Origin: Siphonodentalium dalli
Taxonomy: Eukaryota; Mollusca; Scaphopoda; Gadilida; Siphonodentaliidae
Assembly: GCA_032622095.1 (NCBI GenBank)
Contig: CP136069.1
Coordinates: 183,259,122 to 183,323,121 of the forward strand
Length of the DNA: 64,000 bases
Direction of reading: 5' to 3'
Shown: piece after piece, positions 12,610 through 23,439 of the stretch
Layout: each line of letters starts with the position of its first letter
How positions within the stretch are numbered: the first letter of the stretch is position 1
The notes under the pieces: generated by a model
What the model was told of the DNA's origin: nothing
The model's database searches: none
Seen by the model: only the letters and a program-made list of their open reading frames with translations
Translations under genes and position numbers: made by a program

Positions 12610-12875
12610 TTAACCCTACCATGACTGGAGCTTTCAGAAGTTTTGCGAAAACCCTATACCAATTCATTCTCTTATATATCGAGTTTCCCATATGGAGCCT
12701 CGCATATATAAGAGAATGCATTGGCCAAATAATATTTACCTTGACCTTGTAAGCCAGTGCATTCTCTTATATATCCGAGGCTCCCTATGGGAGACTTGCA
12801 TATATAGGTAAGTGAATGAACTGGCACAGGATCTTCAATGCTGCTCCATGGCAGCTCCCGTCATGAAAAGGTTAA
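12610..12875. repeat. Family C TTAA MITE
   Basis: TTAA at 12610-12613 and 12872-12875. The ends are CCCTACCATGACTGGAGC and GCTCCCGTCATGAAAAGG. It has two hairpins joined by a CCTTGACCTTGTAAGCC spacer. The right end is 53 bp before the acceptor of exon 12929. Confidence 0.82.
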
Positions 12876-12928
12876 GTATTTTTAAACTGTACATCCACCA
12901 TGACATCTTCAATCATCGTTATTTATAG

Positions 12929-13054
12929 AAGAGAGGCTTATCAGGGATCTCGAGAAAGCAAAGGAAGGTCGGAAAGAATCAGAGAAAGAGCGGGAAAATT
13001 TGGTGAAAAACGTCAAACAGATGCAACATAAGACACAAAATCGGAGAAATTTTG
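12929..13054 (+). CDS. SPATA1: SPATA1-like gene, first coiled-coil exon
   Basis: A 126-bp exon with acceptor ATTTATAG ending at 12928 and a perfect donor G|GTAAGT at 13055. With the A from exon 2883 it encodes K, then ERLIRDLEKAKEGRKESEKE and further helix to a terminal NRRNF. It is highly charged and heptad-like with no prolines, so a coiled coil is expected. The order (helix, WKKRYFEEKKKTP segment, second helix with KTQHEIE, then ELRALRAELTQKK) matches what I recall of the conserved SPATA1 C-terminal region. The family's molecular role is poorly known and it is described from testis. Phases agree with both neighbouring exons. Confidence 0.75.
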
Positions 13055-13316
13055 GTAAGTTCTGGCTCTATTCTTCTTGTTGATGATTTCTGAATTTGGC
13101 TTCTTAAAAATTATTTTTAAAATGATACTAATGTCTGGGGGTTTTTCTGTTGATAAATATTGATATGATAATATTATCTTCCATACCAGTCAGTCCCTCA
13201 AGTGCAGTCCTCGAAAATTGGCCATGGCAATAAGTAATGCCGTAAGAAATGCTGTGGTAACATTTTGAATCTTAACATGACACGTACAGCATTAAATTTG
13301 CAGCGGGACATTTTTC

Positions 13317-13571
13317 TTAACCCTTTGAGTGCCAGGTCCGATTTTTGTATCAACCCATATACCCTGTGCCAATGCATTCTCTTATATATGCGAGTCGACC
13401 ATAGGTCGCCTCGCATATATAAGAGAATGCATTGGCCTAACATTTTTGTTTTTTTTGTTGTTTTTTTTTACAATTTTTTACAATTTTAATAATTTATTCT
13501 TATATTCTTTAACAGACTTATTTTGTAGGTTTAGGGCCGATGAGATCGGCCCCTGGCACTCAAAGGGTTAA
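13317..13571. repeat. Family B TTAA MITE
   Basis: TTAA at 13317-13320 and 13568-13571. Terminal CCCTTTGAGTGCCAGG repeats, one hairpin, then a T-rich tract and TTTAGGGCCGATGAGATCGG near the right end. It is very similar to the copy at 2564. Confidence 0.87.
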
Positions 13572-13739
13572 TTTCGAGGGCTGCTAATGACATGTGTATT
13601 TAGGATAAAGCATGAAAACAGTCTGTGAATGAGGCAGCTTGCGAGTTCACAAACTATTTTTCATGCTCCAATCCCCAAATATCCAACGAATCAGGGTACG
13701 TTTATCTCCATTGTAATTCAATCCATAAAAACATTTTTT

Positions 13740-14077
13740 TTAACCCTTTACCCAACAGAACGGCCAAAACCGGCCAAATAAAGCTTCAACAGCCTAAAAT
13801 ATCTTCGGTCTGTCTCATAACACCATACAAATATGGATATCATTGGAACCAGCTCCTTGACCACATTGTGTTGGTTACAGTTATGCCCTGTGCCAATGCA
13901 TTCTCTTATATATGCGAGTCGACCATAGGTTGCCTCGCATATATAAGAGAATGCATTGGCCTAAAAAAAATGTGTTAAGCGAATGCATTCTCTTATATAT
14001 GCGAGGCGACCTATGGTCGACTCGCATATATAAGAGAATGCATTGGCACAGGGCCCTTCTGTTGGGTAAAGGGTTAA
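13740..14077. repeat. Family A TTAA MITE, shortened spacer
   Basis: TTAA at 13740-13743 and 14074-14077 with CCCTTTACCCAACAG ends. The spacer between the two hairpins is cut to CCTAAAAAAAATGTGTTAAGC, compared with about 85 bp in full copies. Confidence 0.87.
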
Positions 14078-14615
14078 ACTGCAGGAAGAGCACTTTTTAT
14101 TGACAGTGAGATGAGATATAATTTTTTTTGCTGATCAACTCTGTGGGTACATTTCATGTTGTTACTCGTAACAGCACCAGAACAACATCTGTATCTATAG
14201 AAAAGAACAATCCGGTTGGTTGACTCGATTACTCGACTCCGGGCTGTGCAGTGACGTATTTTACGTGTATTGTCAATGACACTGTGTTCCATTCAAAATG
14301 TGTCCTCCAAGGCTGATGCTGGTGAATCAAAAACTAAAGATAGCAGCTCTCGGCCAATCAAAATGCGTGTTTCAGCATAAAATATTAAATTTGAATTACT
14401 GAAATATATTTATATTACATTTTGAAAGTAGTAACCTAATAAACTTACATTGACCTAATAAACCTATGTTGATGAAATAAACTCAACATTTATCAAGCAG
14501 CTGCTTCATGTAGGTAACAGAGGCAGTGAGTGGTGCATAAAATATAACATGATATTATTATGACCTTGATGACAAAATCAATAAATGAAGAAGAAACTCC
14601 ATATTGAAACTGGAG
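14078..14615. other. Intron sequence, nothing recognised
   Basis: AT-rich sequence with short direct repeats (CCTAATAAACTTACATTG, CCTAATAAACCTATGTTG). No gene is recognised. Confidence 0.4.
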
Positions 14616-15037
14616 AAGCCTTGAAATATCTCATTTGTAGAATGAGGTCCCCAGAGGGTGAATTTAGTGACGCTACCCTGCACCATGAGCCTGCATCACT
14701 AACTTCACTCTCTGTGGACCTCATTCTGCTTATGCCTCATCTTTTGGGAAGTATCTATAGATTCAAATTAACATTGTTTTCAGTTAGTTTTTCCCTTCTG
14801 GTCTGTTCTGTTCAGCTTTTATATCCCGTAATTTGCAAAATGCAATATGTGAACATCACAAACTTCAACGGGAACTTCAATCTGATCCTAAGTCTCCCAT
14901 AACAGTTGAGGCCTCAGCAGAATGAGGTTCCCAGAGGGTTAATTTGGTGATGCTATCCTGCACAGCGGGTTAGCATCACTAAATTCACCCTCTGGGGACC
15001 TCATTCTGCAAATGTAGGACACACTATTTTGAGGCTT
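14616..15037. repeat. Family E foldback repeat
   Basis: The outer ends are AAGCCTTGAAATA and its inverted form TTTTGAGGCTT. Two inverted modules contain GAATGAGGTCCCCAGAGGG and CACCCTCTGGGGACCTCATT. Between them is a segment with TTCCCTTCTG and CCCATAACAGTTGAGG. The short ORF here is not coding; it simply reads the repeat. Confidence 0.75.
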
Positions 15038-15129
15038 GATAGGGTTAAAGAAAACCAGATAGTAATAGCTTGAACATGTCAATACAATGTAAATTTTTAG
15101 CTTTACAGATATGTTTCTAGGTGGGAGCT

Positions 15130-15530
15130 ATCAAATTTGAAAAATTTTTGATGAAAAACAGGGCCACTGGCAGCCATCTTGGATTTTACTCTTTGCGTCT
15201 TGAAATCCTTTGGTACACCATACATGCCACATCCATTATCCGATCATCACCTAACTTCATATCAATTCTCGCGGTGACCTCCAGAGCTAACCATTTTTTC
15301 TGAATTCTTTTTTAAAATATGGCTGCCATCAGCCATCCTGGATTTTACTCTTTGTACAATTAAATCCATTGGGTGTTTTGTATTAGATAGATATACCAAC
15401 ATTCTGCACTCCTTATCGCTCCATTCACTCTAATGTTTGTCATTAGCCCCTTTCCAATTTTAGCTTCAGTGTAATTGACACTTTCATTCAATGCTATCCT
15501 ACCAAGCTATTATGGCAGAGTGTCCTTGAT
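15130..15530. repeat. Decayed copies of the GCCATCTTGGATTTTACTC repeat
   Basis: Two diverged units contain GCAGCCATCTTGGATTTTAC and CAGCCATCCTGGATTTTAC, and a right flank contains TGTAATTGACACTTTCATT. They match units and the right end of the 43.4-45.9 kb array. Confidence 0.65.
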
Positions 15531-15764
15531 AAAAACTTTTATATAGCCTAGTTCCCCTCCAGAAAGAAAATAAAACATAGGGACAAGAAAATCAATCATA
15601 GACACTACATAAGCACTGAGCTTTTGCATCATACAAAAGAGTTTCTAGATACAGATTGTTTTCCCTCACCACCAATCAATCCGATACATAATAGTTCTCT
15701 CCATGTTGTCATGACTAACAATAGAGATACCTGCTGTATACCCACACTTATTTTTGATTGGCAA

Positions 15765-16253
15765 AAGCCTTGAAATGGTGTGTCTGTCATTTTCAGAAAG
15801 AGGTCCCCTGAGGGTGAATTTAGTGATGCTATCTCACACAGCAGGCTAGCATCACAAAAGTCACCCTCTGGGAACCTCATTCTACTGAGGTCTCAACTTC
15901 TATGGGAGACCTAGGGTCAGAATGAGGTCCCCAGGGGGTGAATTTAGTGATGCTATCCCACTTGTTGGGCTAGCATCACAAAATTCACCCTCTGGAAAAC
16001 CTCATTCTGCTTTGACCTCAACTGTTATGGGAGACCTAGGATCAGATTGAAGTTCCCCAGTTGAAGTTGGTGATGTTCACCCATTAGTCACCTCGATTAT
16101 GCATTTTGTCTTCTGCAAATTAGGGGATATAGTAACTGAACATGAAGGGAAAAAGTAACTAAAGATAATGTTAATTTGACACTATAGGTAGCATCACTAA
16201 ATTTATCTGAGGACCGTATTCTGCAAATGACAGACACACTATTTCATGGCTTG
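15765..16253. repeat. Family E foldback repeat, multi-module
   Basis: Begins AAGCCTTGAAATGGTGTG and ends ACACACTATTTCATGGCTT. Inside are several GAGGTCCCC(T/A)GAGGG...ACCTCATTCT hairpins and a CTATGGGAGACCTAGG spacer. It lacks coding potential. Confidence 0.75.
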
Positions 16254-16275
16254 GATCTGCATTCAACTACTTGTA

Positions 16276-16488
16276 CAGTGATGCTCTAATTAATCGACTC
16301 CTTAACCACAGCAGAATTATGGGTAACTTTTCAGGATTTAGTCGGAAATATGGCTTGTTGCCATTCATCGGAAAGCTCTCGCCTAGAGCTTTCCGATGAA
16401 TGGCAACAAGCCATATTTCCGACTAAATCCTGAAAAGTTACCCATAATTCTGCTGTTGTTAAGGAGTCGATTAATTAGAGCATTACTG
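16276..16488. repeat. Family D foldback MITE, full length
   Basis: TA-flanked 213-bp near-perfect palindrome. The arms run from CAGTGATGCTCTAATTAATC through CGGAAATATGGCTTGTTGCC to a centre at CTCTCGCCTAGAG. It is inserted in family E-rich DNA. Confidence 0.9.
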
Positions 16489-16534
16489 TACTCAGTCTTT
16501 AACACTCTAGTGTGGCATGACCTTAATGTTTAGT

Positions 16535-16880
16535 GGGCTAGCATCACCAAATTCACCCTCTGGGGACCTCAATCTGCATGGCCTCATCTGCTATGGGAGA
16601 CATAGACACAGATTCAAGTTCCCAAATGGTGAATATTGTGAAGTACACTCATTGGGAACCTCAAATATGCAATGTGTCTTCTGCCAATTTGGAGATATAG
16701 AGAAACTAAACTTAAAAAAAGAAATAGAATCTAAGTGAAGAAGTTTCTATAAAAATTTTATAATAAAGAAACTTTCCAGAGAATATGAGGACTAAGCAGA
16801 ATGAGGTCCCCAGAGGGTGAATTTAGTTAAATTCACCCTCTGGGGACCTTATTCTGCAAATGACATACACACTATTTCAA
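16535..16880. repeat. Family E fragments
   Basis: Partial modules. GGGCTAGCATCACCAAATTC with GGGGACCTCAATCTGC occurs near 16537-16580. A compact hairpin, GAATGAGGTCCCCAGAGGG against its complement, lies at about 16798-16857, followed by the ACATACACACTATTTCAAGG outer end. Confidence 0.65.
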
Positions 16881-17269
16881 GGTTTGGATCTGCGTTCAAC
16901 TACTTGTACTCAGTCTTGGAACACTTTCGTGTGGCATGACCTTAACAGAATGAGAGTCTGACATTTATAAACTGTATTTAGTGTCAGGTCCATTAGACAT
17001 TTGTATTGACTGTCTCTGTCTGATAGTTTAAACAATGGATTGATACCTTGTGTGTTACTCAGTACATATTGATGTGGTGGTGGAATGGATACTACTTTAA
17101 TGCATTTCTATAGACTTTATTCTGAGAGCAAATATCGTATAAATGAATCCGCGTGTTAAACTCTTTATTGTGAATTTTTCTCACCTTGTTTAATTTCTCC
17201 GAAGAATTGTTTTTTAGTGATTGACAGCCGAAATCGCTAACATGATTGATTTTAATCTTTTTATACGCC

Positions 17270-17520
17270 TTAAAAAAACTGGCACAAAATACAGGTCAAG
17301 TTCGAGTTCTGCTGCAAATTTTCACCCAAGTTACAGTAATGCTCTAAATAATTGACTCCTTAACCACAGCAAAATTATGGGTAATTTTTCAGGATTTAGT
17401 TGGAAATATGGCTTGTTGCCATTCATCGGAAAGCTCTCAGTGAGCATTACTGTATGGCTCTTTATTGGAATTCCACTGGTGTATTTTGCCATGCCCTAGT
17501 GATGCTATTGTTTTTTGAGT
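17270..17520. repeat. Dispersed repeat copy, split by a family D MITE
   Basis: Matches the 3650-4016 repeat (GGCACAAAATACAGG, TTTTCACCCAAGTTA, then GGAATTCCACTGGTGTATTT and GCCCTAGTGATGCTATTGTT). The family D element at 17334-17452 interrupts it exactly at GTTA|TGGC. Confidence 0.7.
17334..17452. repeat. Family D MITE, right arm mostly deleted
   Basis: Starts CAGTAATGCTCTAAATAATT and keeps the left arm to GGAAAGCTCTCAG. It then goes directly to GAGCATTACTG. TA is on both sides. The unoccupied form of the host site (GAGTTATGGCCCT) is present near 3950. Confidence 0.85.
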
Positions 17521-18060
17521 GATTGCGAGCTGAAATTGCTGACATGATTAATGATTTTTATAATATATTATATGTTACTGTGCTCCTGCAAACATTTGAG
17601 ATTCGATTCGATGTGAAATCTAACAAAATGTTTGATTTGATTTGAAATGGCTGTCAATATTCGATACATTTTCAAACCCACGGCAACTGGAGACTCCTGC
17701 AAAGTTCTCTAATATATAAATGAAAATACCTAAAAAACATTACCTTTATCATTGAGTTTTAAATCTGGCTTTTTGTTCCCTTCTATATATAAGGGATGTT
17801 ATTATACATATATGGTTCATATCAATTTTACAAGATAGTTATTAAGCCATTTGTGGCACTGTATTGAGTTAATCAATTTTGTGGTTATTATAATCTTACT
17901 GCTTGGAATCCTTTGTGCATCTTTAAATACAAAAATTTGATATGCCATTTCTCGCAGTAAACAGACCAAATTAACATACATGTTGCAAATTTACTCTTTC
18001 TCGCATATCTTTCAGTGAACTTGTTAATATATAATTTTACAATGTTAATGTTCATTTCCT
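17521..18060. other. Intron sequence, nothing recognised
   Basis: AT-rich sequence between repeats. No exon is recognised before the microexon candidate at 18064. Confidence 0.4.
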
Positions 18061-18063
18061 CAG

Positions 18064-18084
18064 GTGATCTTGATGATTTGCAAG
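18064..18084 (+). CDS. Candidate 21-nt microexon of the SPATA1-like gene
   Basis: A pyrimidine-rich acceptor (TTCATTTCCTCAG) and a donor AAG|GTAACA bracket 21 nt. Exon 12929 ends one base into a codon and exon 25180 starts with two bases. Inserting 21 nt keeps the frame and adds GDLDDLQ without a stop. The site lies in the correct intron and orientation. It may still be chance: short AG...GT pairs are common, and a GDLDDLQ insert inside a coiled coil is unexpected. RNA evidence would decide. Confidence 0.35.
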
Positions 18085-18252
18085 GTAACATGTCCCTCAC
18101 TTTATCAGGAACCAGTCTATTGCTATCTATCACATTGTTCCATGCTGCTAGTCTATCAGTTTATCTATTAAAGGGGCCCAAGGCCTTCAAAGTGGATTCA
18201 TGCGACATAACATAAATTTTACAAAAGTCTGTATTAAAACAACTATTATCAT

Positions 18253-18507
18253 CAAGCCTTGAAATAGTGTGTCTGTCATTTGCAGAATGAGGTCCCCAGA
18301 GGGTGAATTTAGTGATGCTACCCCGCAGGGTGGGCTAGCATAACCAAATTCACCTTCTGGGGACCGCATTCTGCTTACACCTCAGCAGAATGAGGTTCTC
18401 AGAGGGTGAATTTGGTGATGCTAGCCCACTGTGTGGGGTAGCATCACCAAATTCACCCTCTGGGGACCTCATTCTGCAAATGACAGACACACTATTTCAA
18501 GGCTTGA
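18253..18507. repeat. Family E foldback repeat, well-preserved copy
   Basis: Outer inverted ends are AAGCCTTGAAATAGTGTGTC and ACACACTATTTCAAGGCTT. Two back-to-back hairpins contain GTCCCCAGAGGGTGAATTT and its complement, joined by GCTTACACCTCAGCAG. It is the clearest copy for defining this family. Confidence 0.82.
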
Positions 18508-18523
18508 CTATTATCATCAAGTA

Positions 18524-18695
18524 CAGTAATGCCCAAAATAATCAACCCCTAAATTACAGCAGAATTATGGGAATTTTTCAGGATTTAGTCGGAAATATGG
18601 CTTGCTGCCATTCATCGGAAAGCTTCCAACTAAATCCTGAAAACTTTCCCATAATTCTGCTGTGGTTAAAGCGTCATATACTTTGGGCATTACTT
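18524..18695. repeat. Family D MITE, diverged
   Basis: Starts CAGTAATGCCCAAAATAATC and folds back after GGAAAGCTTCC. It ends near GGGCATTACT and lacks a perfect right terminus. Confidence 0.75.
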
Positions 18696-19237
18696 ACTAT
18701 ACATGCAAAATGGATCAATTCTGTTCTTAGTTTTGTTATTAAAGGCACGGGCAGCGTTCGTTGCAGAAATATTCATATTTGTTCAAATCACCATCAACAG
18801 AAGGAATATTAAAATATATATAGTTTTGCTCATATGCCAAACATAATCAGCACGTAAATAGTATATTGTCATCAAGACATAACATGGTGTATGTAAACAA
18901 AAACATAAAGGAAAACAGTAACAAATAACGCTCTTTATGTTTACCATATCCGGATCTAAACAAAAGCCAGGTTCTGTAACGTTTTTAGCTTTTGTTTACA
19001 TAACAAAGGAAAAACATTTGACAATAACATACTGTTTATGCCATATTTCTGATTGGTATATGAACAAAGTCTGTCTATATTTTACTATTCTTTCTGTTTA
19101 TGGCGGTTTTTGACGGAGCTGAATATTTTAGCAGCTAGCATACCCACCACCAACGTCGACGTATCTTTAATAACTCTCCAATAATGATATTTTGCATATC
19201 AAAACAATTGATAAGTAAACATTACTGTTCCAGTGTA
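18696..19237. other. Intron sequence, nothing recognised
   Basis: AT-rich sequence containing a loose inverted repeat around GTTTACATAACAAAGG and TATGTAAACAAAAACATAAAG near 18890-19010. No gene is recognised. Confidence 0.4.
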
Positions 19238-19362
19238 CAGTAATGCTCTAATTAATTGACTCCTTAAACACAGCAGAATTATGGGTAACTTTCCGACTAA
19301 ATCCTGAAAAGTTACCCATAATTCTGCTGTGTTTAAGGAGTCGATTAATTAGAGCATTACTG
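19238..19362. repeat. Family D MITE, short form
   Basis: TA-flanked 125-bp hairpin that keeps the terminal 45-60 bp of each arm and lacks the central GGCTTGTTGCC part. The arms are nearly identical. Confidence 0.87.
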
Positions 19363-19805
19363 TAATTACCATTAAAAGTCCAATAAAATACTCAAGTTAC
19401 ATTGGAAAAGGTCAAAGCATTAGAAAATGTTATGAGAATCATATTCAGACTAACATATATTAACTTACTAAATGCTTAAGTATGTTTATTAAATCACAAA
19501 ACAATGGTTTCAACACGTGAAAGTTCTTTATTGGAGAACTATATAATGAATATAAGAACAAAGTTTATTTATTTCTTCATGATCTTCTTATAGTGGTGAT
19601 GTTTTTACAGACTTTTATATTTTGTTCATAATTACCCACTCCGAATGTGTTGGGTCCCTTTAACAGGCATGGATATATGTGGGACTAATTGCACAGGTTG
19701 TCCTGAATATTACCAGCACCAGTTAAGGAAAAAATAGTCTTTAGGGGGGATATTTAAATAATTAGTAAGGATATTTATCACCCATAACAACAGTATGAAT
19801 ATGAA
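19363..19805. other. Intron sequence, nothing recognised
   Basis: AT-rich, no supported feature. Confidence 0.4.
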
Positions 19806-20423
19806 TTAACCCTTTCATGACGGGAGCTGCGCTGGTGCAGAATTAAAGACCCTGTGCCAGTGCATTCTCTTATATATATATCCCAGTCTCCCATAGGGAG
19901 CCTCACATATATAAGAGAATGCACTGGCTTACGAGATCAAGGTAAATATTGTTAGGTCAATGTATTCTCTTATATACATGTATATGAGGCGCCCTATGGG
20001 CGACTTGCATATACCGCTATTCTCAATGTAATTGACCAGAAAAACGGGGTGATACCCCGGTCATGACCGCGGTGATACCAGTAATAAACGGTAGCGGTAT
20101 CGAGACGGTTATGGCGTGGAGTTACGGTATTGGGCAATAATGATACCGTGGTCTTTTAGCGGGCACCGCATTAATTTTGTTGAATACCGCGGTGATTTTC
20201 ATGGAACTCTTTTAGGGGAGGTATTTACTCACACATACTTGTTCGCGTTAACAAGCGGTATCAGTACCGCGGTATTGGAGGATACCGCGGTATAGTACCG
20301 CCATATTAACGGGGTGACACCACATTATTGGTGGTCAATTACTTTAAGTATAGCGGTATAAGAGAAGGCATTGGCATATTGTTTTCGCAAAAATTCAGGA
20401 ATCTCCAGTCATGAAAGAGTTAA
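19806..20423. repeat. Family C TTAA MITE with a nested element
   Basis: TTAA at 19806-19809 and 20420-20423. The ends are CCCTTTCATGACGGGAGC and GGAATCTCCAGTCATGAAAG. The second hairpin is interrupted by the element at 20014-20356. Without that insert the MITE would be about the usual size for family C. Confidence 0.8.
20014..20356. repeat. GC-richer nested MITE with CCGCTAT ends
   Basis: Inverted ends CCGCTAT...AATGTAATTGACCA and TGGTCAATTACTTTAAGTAT...AGCGG are flanked by TA. The body is full of GGTATC, ACCGCGGT and GATACCGC words, unlike the AT-rich surroundings. The flanking MITE hairpin reads GCATATA before it and AGAGAAGGCATTGGC after it, so the boundaries are defined by the interrupted host. 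It has no coding capacity. Confidence 0.78.
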
Positions 20424-20990
20424 GTGTCTCAGGGACTGTGTTCAAGTTAACCTTGGTTTCCTAACAATTAAATTAATGGCCATATATATATATTCCTGTA
20501 CTTCTTGGAGAATTATGCTGCAGTCGGCTCCAGATACATCTGTCAATATCCACTGAATTCTATCCCTAAAGTCCATTACCCTCAAATCTTTCACTCTACC
20601 TCCCTCTCCCCACCCACTCATACTCTCTCTGTCGAGCCCTCTTTCATGTGTGTGCAAATTCTGAAATTTATCATTATATTTTTACTGACAAATATGTTTT
20701 GAAGTGACTGGTGAAACACTCACTGTATCTTTAAGATATAATAAGACAATGTGATAGTCTGTAGACTGATTGATATTAACCCCCACCACTGTGTGAAGTG
20801 ACGTATGTCTGATTTGTGATTTATACCAATTGAAAGGGTAGACCTGGTTCAATGCCATATGTGTCAAGAAATAAGTACCTACATTACTCACATTTAAATT
20901 TGTGCAGTACTAATTTTCGCCATGAGAAAAGTATTTCTGTAAAAGTATTATATCTGCTAATCTGTTCTAAATTAGCTTTCTGATCACATA
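20424..20990. other. Intron sequence, nothing recognised
   Basis: AT-rich sequence with short open frames on both strands that have no coding character. Confidence 0.4.
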
Positions 20991-21209
20991 CAGTAATGCC
21001 CGATGTACATGTATATGACCCATTAAGCACCGCAGATTTGTGGGAATTTTTTCAGGATTTATTTGGAAATATGGCTTGTTGCCATTCATTGGAAATATCT
21101 CACTGAGAGCTTTCTGATGAATGGCAGCAAGCCATATTTCCGACTAAATCCTGAAAGATTTCCCATAATTCTGCTGTGGTTTAGGGGTTGATTATTTAGG
21201 ACATTACTG
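20991..21209. repeat. Family D foldback MITE
   Basis: TA-flanked near-palindrome from CAGTAATGCCCGATG to ACATTACTG, with several mismatches between the arms, so it is an older copy. Confidence 0.82.
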
Positions 21210-22285
21210 TATATTACTAATTTTGAGCAATCTTTGACATTCAAATTAGGTCTACCTTTTTAAGGGTTTGTCGCCATCAAAGTTTGATATGCTATATAAA
21301 TATAGCTGTTTTTATTTGTTAGTTCATCCAGAAATAAACAAATTATTTAGTGATATCTGCTGCTAATTTTCTGGTTATTTCTTGATTATCTAACATATAC
21401 AAACAGTTATCTCTTATAATTCCATCTCAACATCACTTTGTTCATGCTTCCAAGCGCGAATGTTCAGTGAATATAAAGGTTCAGATTGTAAAACGGAAAA
21501 CTTAGATCACTAATAGCTACCGATGGTCAGCTGATTAGTGATATCCATGGATATTAGCGTGCCTGAAGAGGCTTTGCAATTGCAATTTGTAATTTGGGGC
21601 TGACCATGGACTTGGGCTGAAAGGCCCCATGAAGACAAAAAATACACCTATGTTACCAAAACACAGTTATCAACAGTTCAGACCATTCTGGGGTAGAACT
21701 TTTTTACCTATCAAATTTATTGTGGTTCCTGTTCAATCAATCGTGCAGACATCTGTAGCTTGATGCCAAACCTGAAAGAGAAAACTGCCGAATTTTGCAC
21801 ATTAATCAAACATTTTCTTCAATTGTCAGTTTGAGTAATAGTAATAGACGATGGAATTATATGATTTATGACTTAAGTCCTGGTGAATTATTGCAGCACT
21901 TTACTTGATAAATTCATCCATCACCAGTTTGATATCATTCAGTTTTTGTTTATTGATACCTAATATGTTATTATTTACAGCACAATTGATACCTATTTTG
22001 GGATACTGTATGTTTTACTTACATCACTATTGATTTCTGAATTGTCATTTACAGCACCATTTTAACATAACAAATTAATAGAGGTCAATTAAAACATTGA
22101 CCCCAGATTGATGTTGGGCAATCTTGTACCCACATGAACATGTAAATCAATATCTTCACATGCTATTCCTCTACCTAAATAAGACATTGCTTGTTGTCAA
22201 GTTATTGAGAGTAACATCATTGTGAATATATCTGACACTATAAGTAACTATTCACATGTAGAATTCATTTAATAACCGAACAGTC
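21210..22285. other. Intron sequence, nothing recognised
   Basis: About 1.1 kb without a recognisable exon or repeat. Confidence 0.4.
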
Positions 22286-22289
22286 GATT

Positions 22290-22392
22290 CAATATCCTCA
22301 TGAGAATTTGATGTCTTCATGAGAATTTGATATCCTCATGAGAATTTGATGTCTTCATGAGAATTTGATATCCTCATGAGAATTTGAATGCA
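22290..22392. repeat. Short tandem repeat (about 20 bp, five copies)
   Basis: Alternating ATCCTCATGAGAATTTGAT and GTCTTCATGAGAATTTGAT units. The two forms alternate strictly, which makes a 40-bp higher-order unit. Confidence 0.8.
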
Positions 22393-22781
22393 TTAACCCT
22401 TTACCCAACAAACCGGCCAAATAAAGCTTCAACAGCCTAAAATATCTTCGGTCTGTCTCAATAGAACCATACAAATATGGATATCATTGGAACCGGCTCC
22501 TTGACCACATTGTGATAGTTACAGTTATGCCCTGTGCCAATGCATTCTCTTATATATGCGAGTCGACCATAGGTCACCTCGCATATATAAGAGAATGCAT
22601 TGGCCTAAAAAAATCTTTTTTTAATACTTTTTACCATTTTTTCTTACATTCTTTAACAATTTTATAATTTTTAATGTGTTAAGCCAATGCATTCTCTTAT
22701 ATATGCGAGGCGACCTATGGTCGACTCCCATATATAAGAGAATGCATTGGCACAGGGCCCTTCTGTTGGGTAAAGGGTTAA
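22393..22781. repeat. Family A TTAA MITE
   Basis: TTAA at both ends, CCCTTTACCCAACA termini, two hairpins, and a full-length spacer containing TTCTTACATTCTTTAAC. Confidence 0.9.
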
Positions 22782-23109
22782 GAACTATTCAGCATACCAC
22801 ATGAACCTTGTACACATAAGACCAGGCTATGTATTCTGTTCAGGAATCAGTGAGAGTTTCGCAGAGTGCATTATATTTAAGTTTAATATCTATTTTTTTT
22901 TGCTTTTCATTTTTATAATCTTTCTATTTATGATTTTTTTTAATTAACTCATGTGTTAATGTTGGTTATGGAGAATTTTATATTCCTCCTTTCTGACTTT
23001 ATTGCAACACATTTTCCACTCATATTATTATAAGCACATTGTGCTTGGGTGGATAAACTAAAAGTTGAGAGGTTTATAAGAGGCCTTCACTGTTTGAATA
23101 TGACAAGAT
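22782..23109. other. Intron sequence, nothing recognised
   Basis: AT-rich, with no feature that I can support. Confidence 0.4.
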
Positions 23110-23114
23110 ACTGG

Positions 23115-23430
23115 CATCTAGAATATGGCTCAGAGTAGTTTTGATCATCAGATTTCTATTGAATATGGATGATACACATTAAGGATCATCAGATTTCTAT
23201 TGATTATGGATGATACACATTAAGGATCATCGATTTCTAATGAATATGGATGATACACATAAAGGATCATCATATTTTTAATTAATTTGGATGATACACA
23301 TTAAGGATCATCAGATTTCTAATGATTATGGATGATACACATTAAGGATCATCAGATTTCGAATGAATATGGATGATACACATTAAGGATCATCAGATTT
23401 CTATTGAATATGGATGATACACATTACCCT
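23115..23430. repeat. About 41-bp tandem repeat, six to seven copies
   Basis: Units contain AAGGATCATCAGATTTCTA and GAATATGGATGATACACATT, with point variants (TGATTATGG, TTTTTAATTAATTTGG). It ends where the GCGAGCTC array begins. Confidence 0.85.
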
Positions 23431-23439
23431 TACAGAAAT

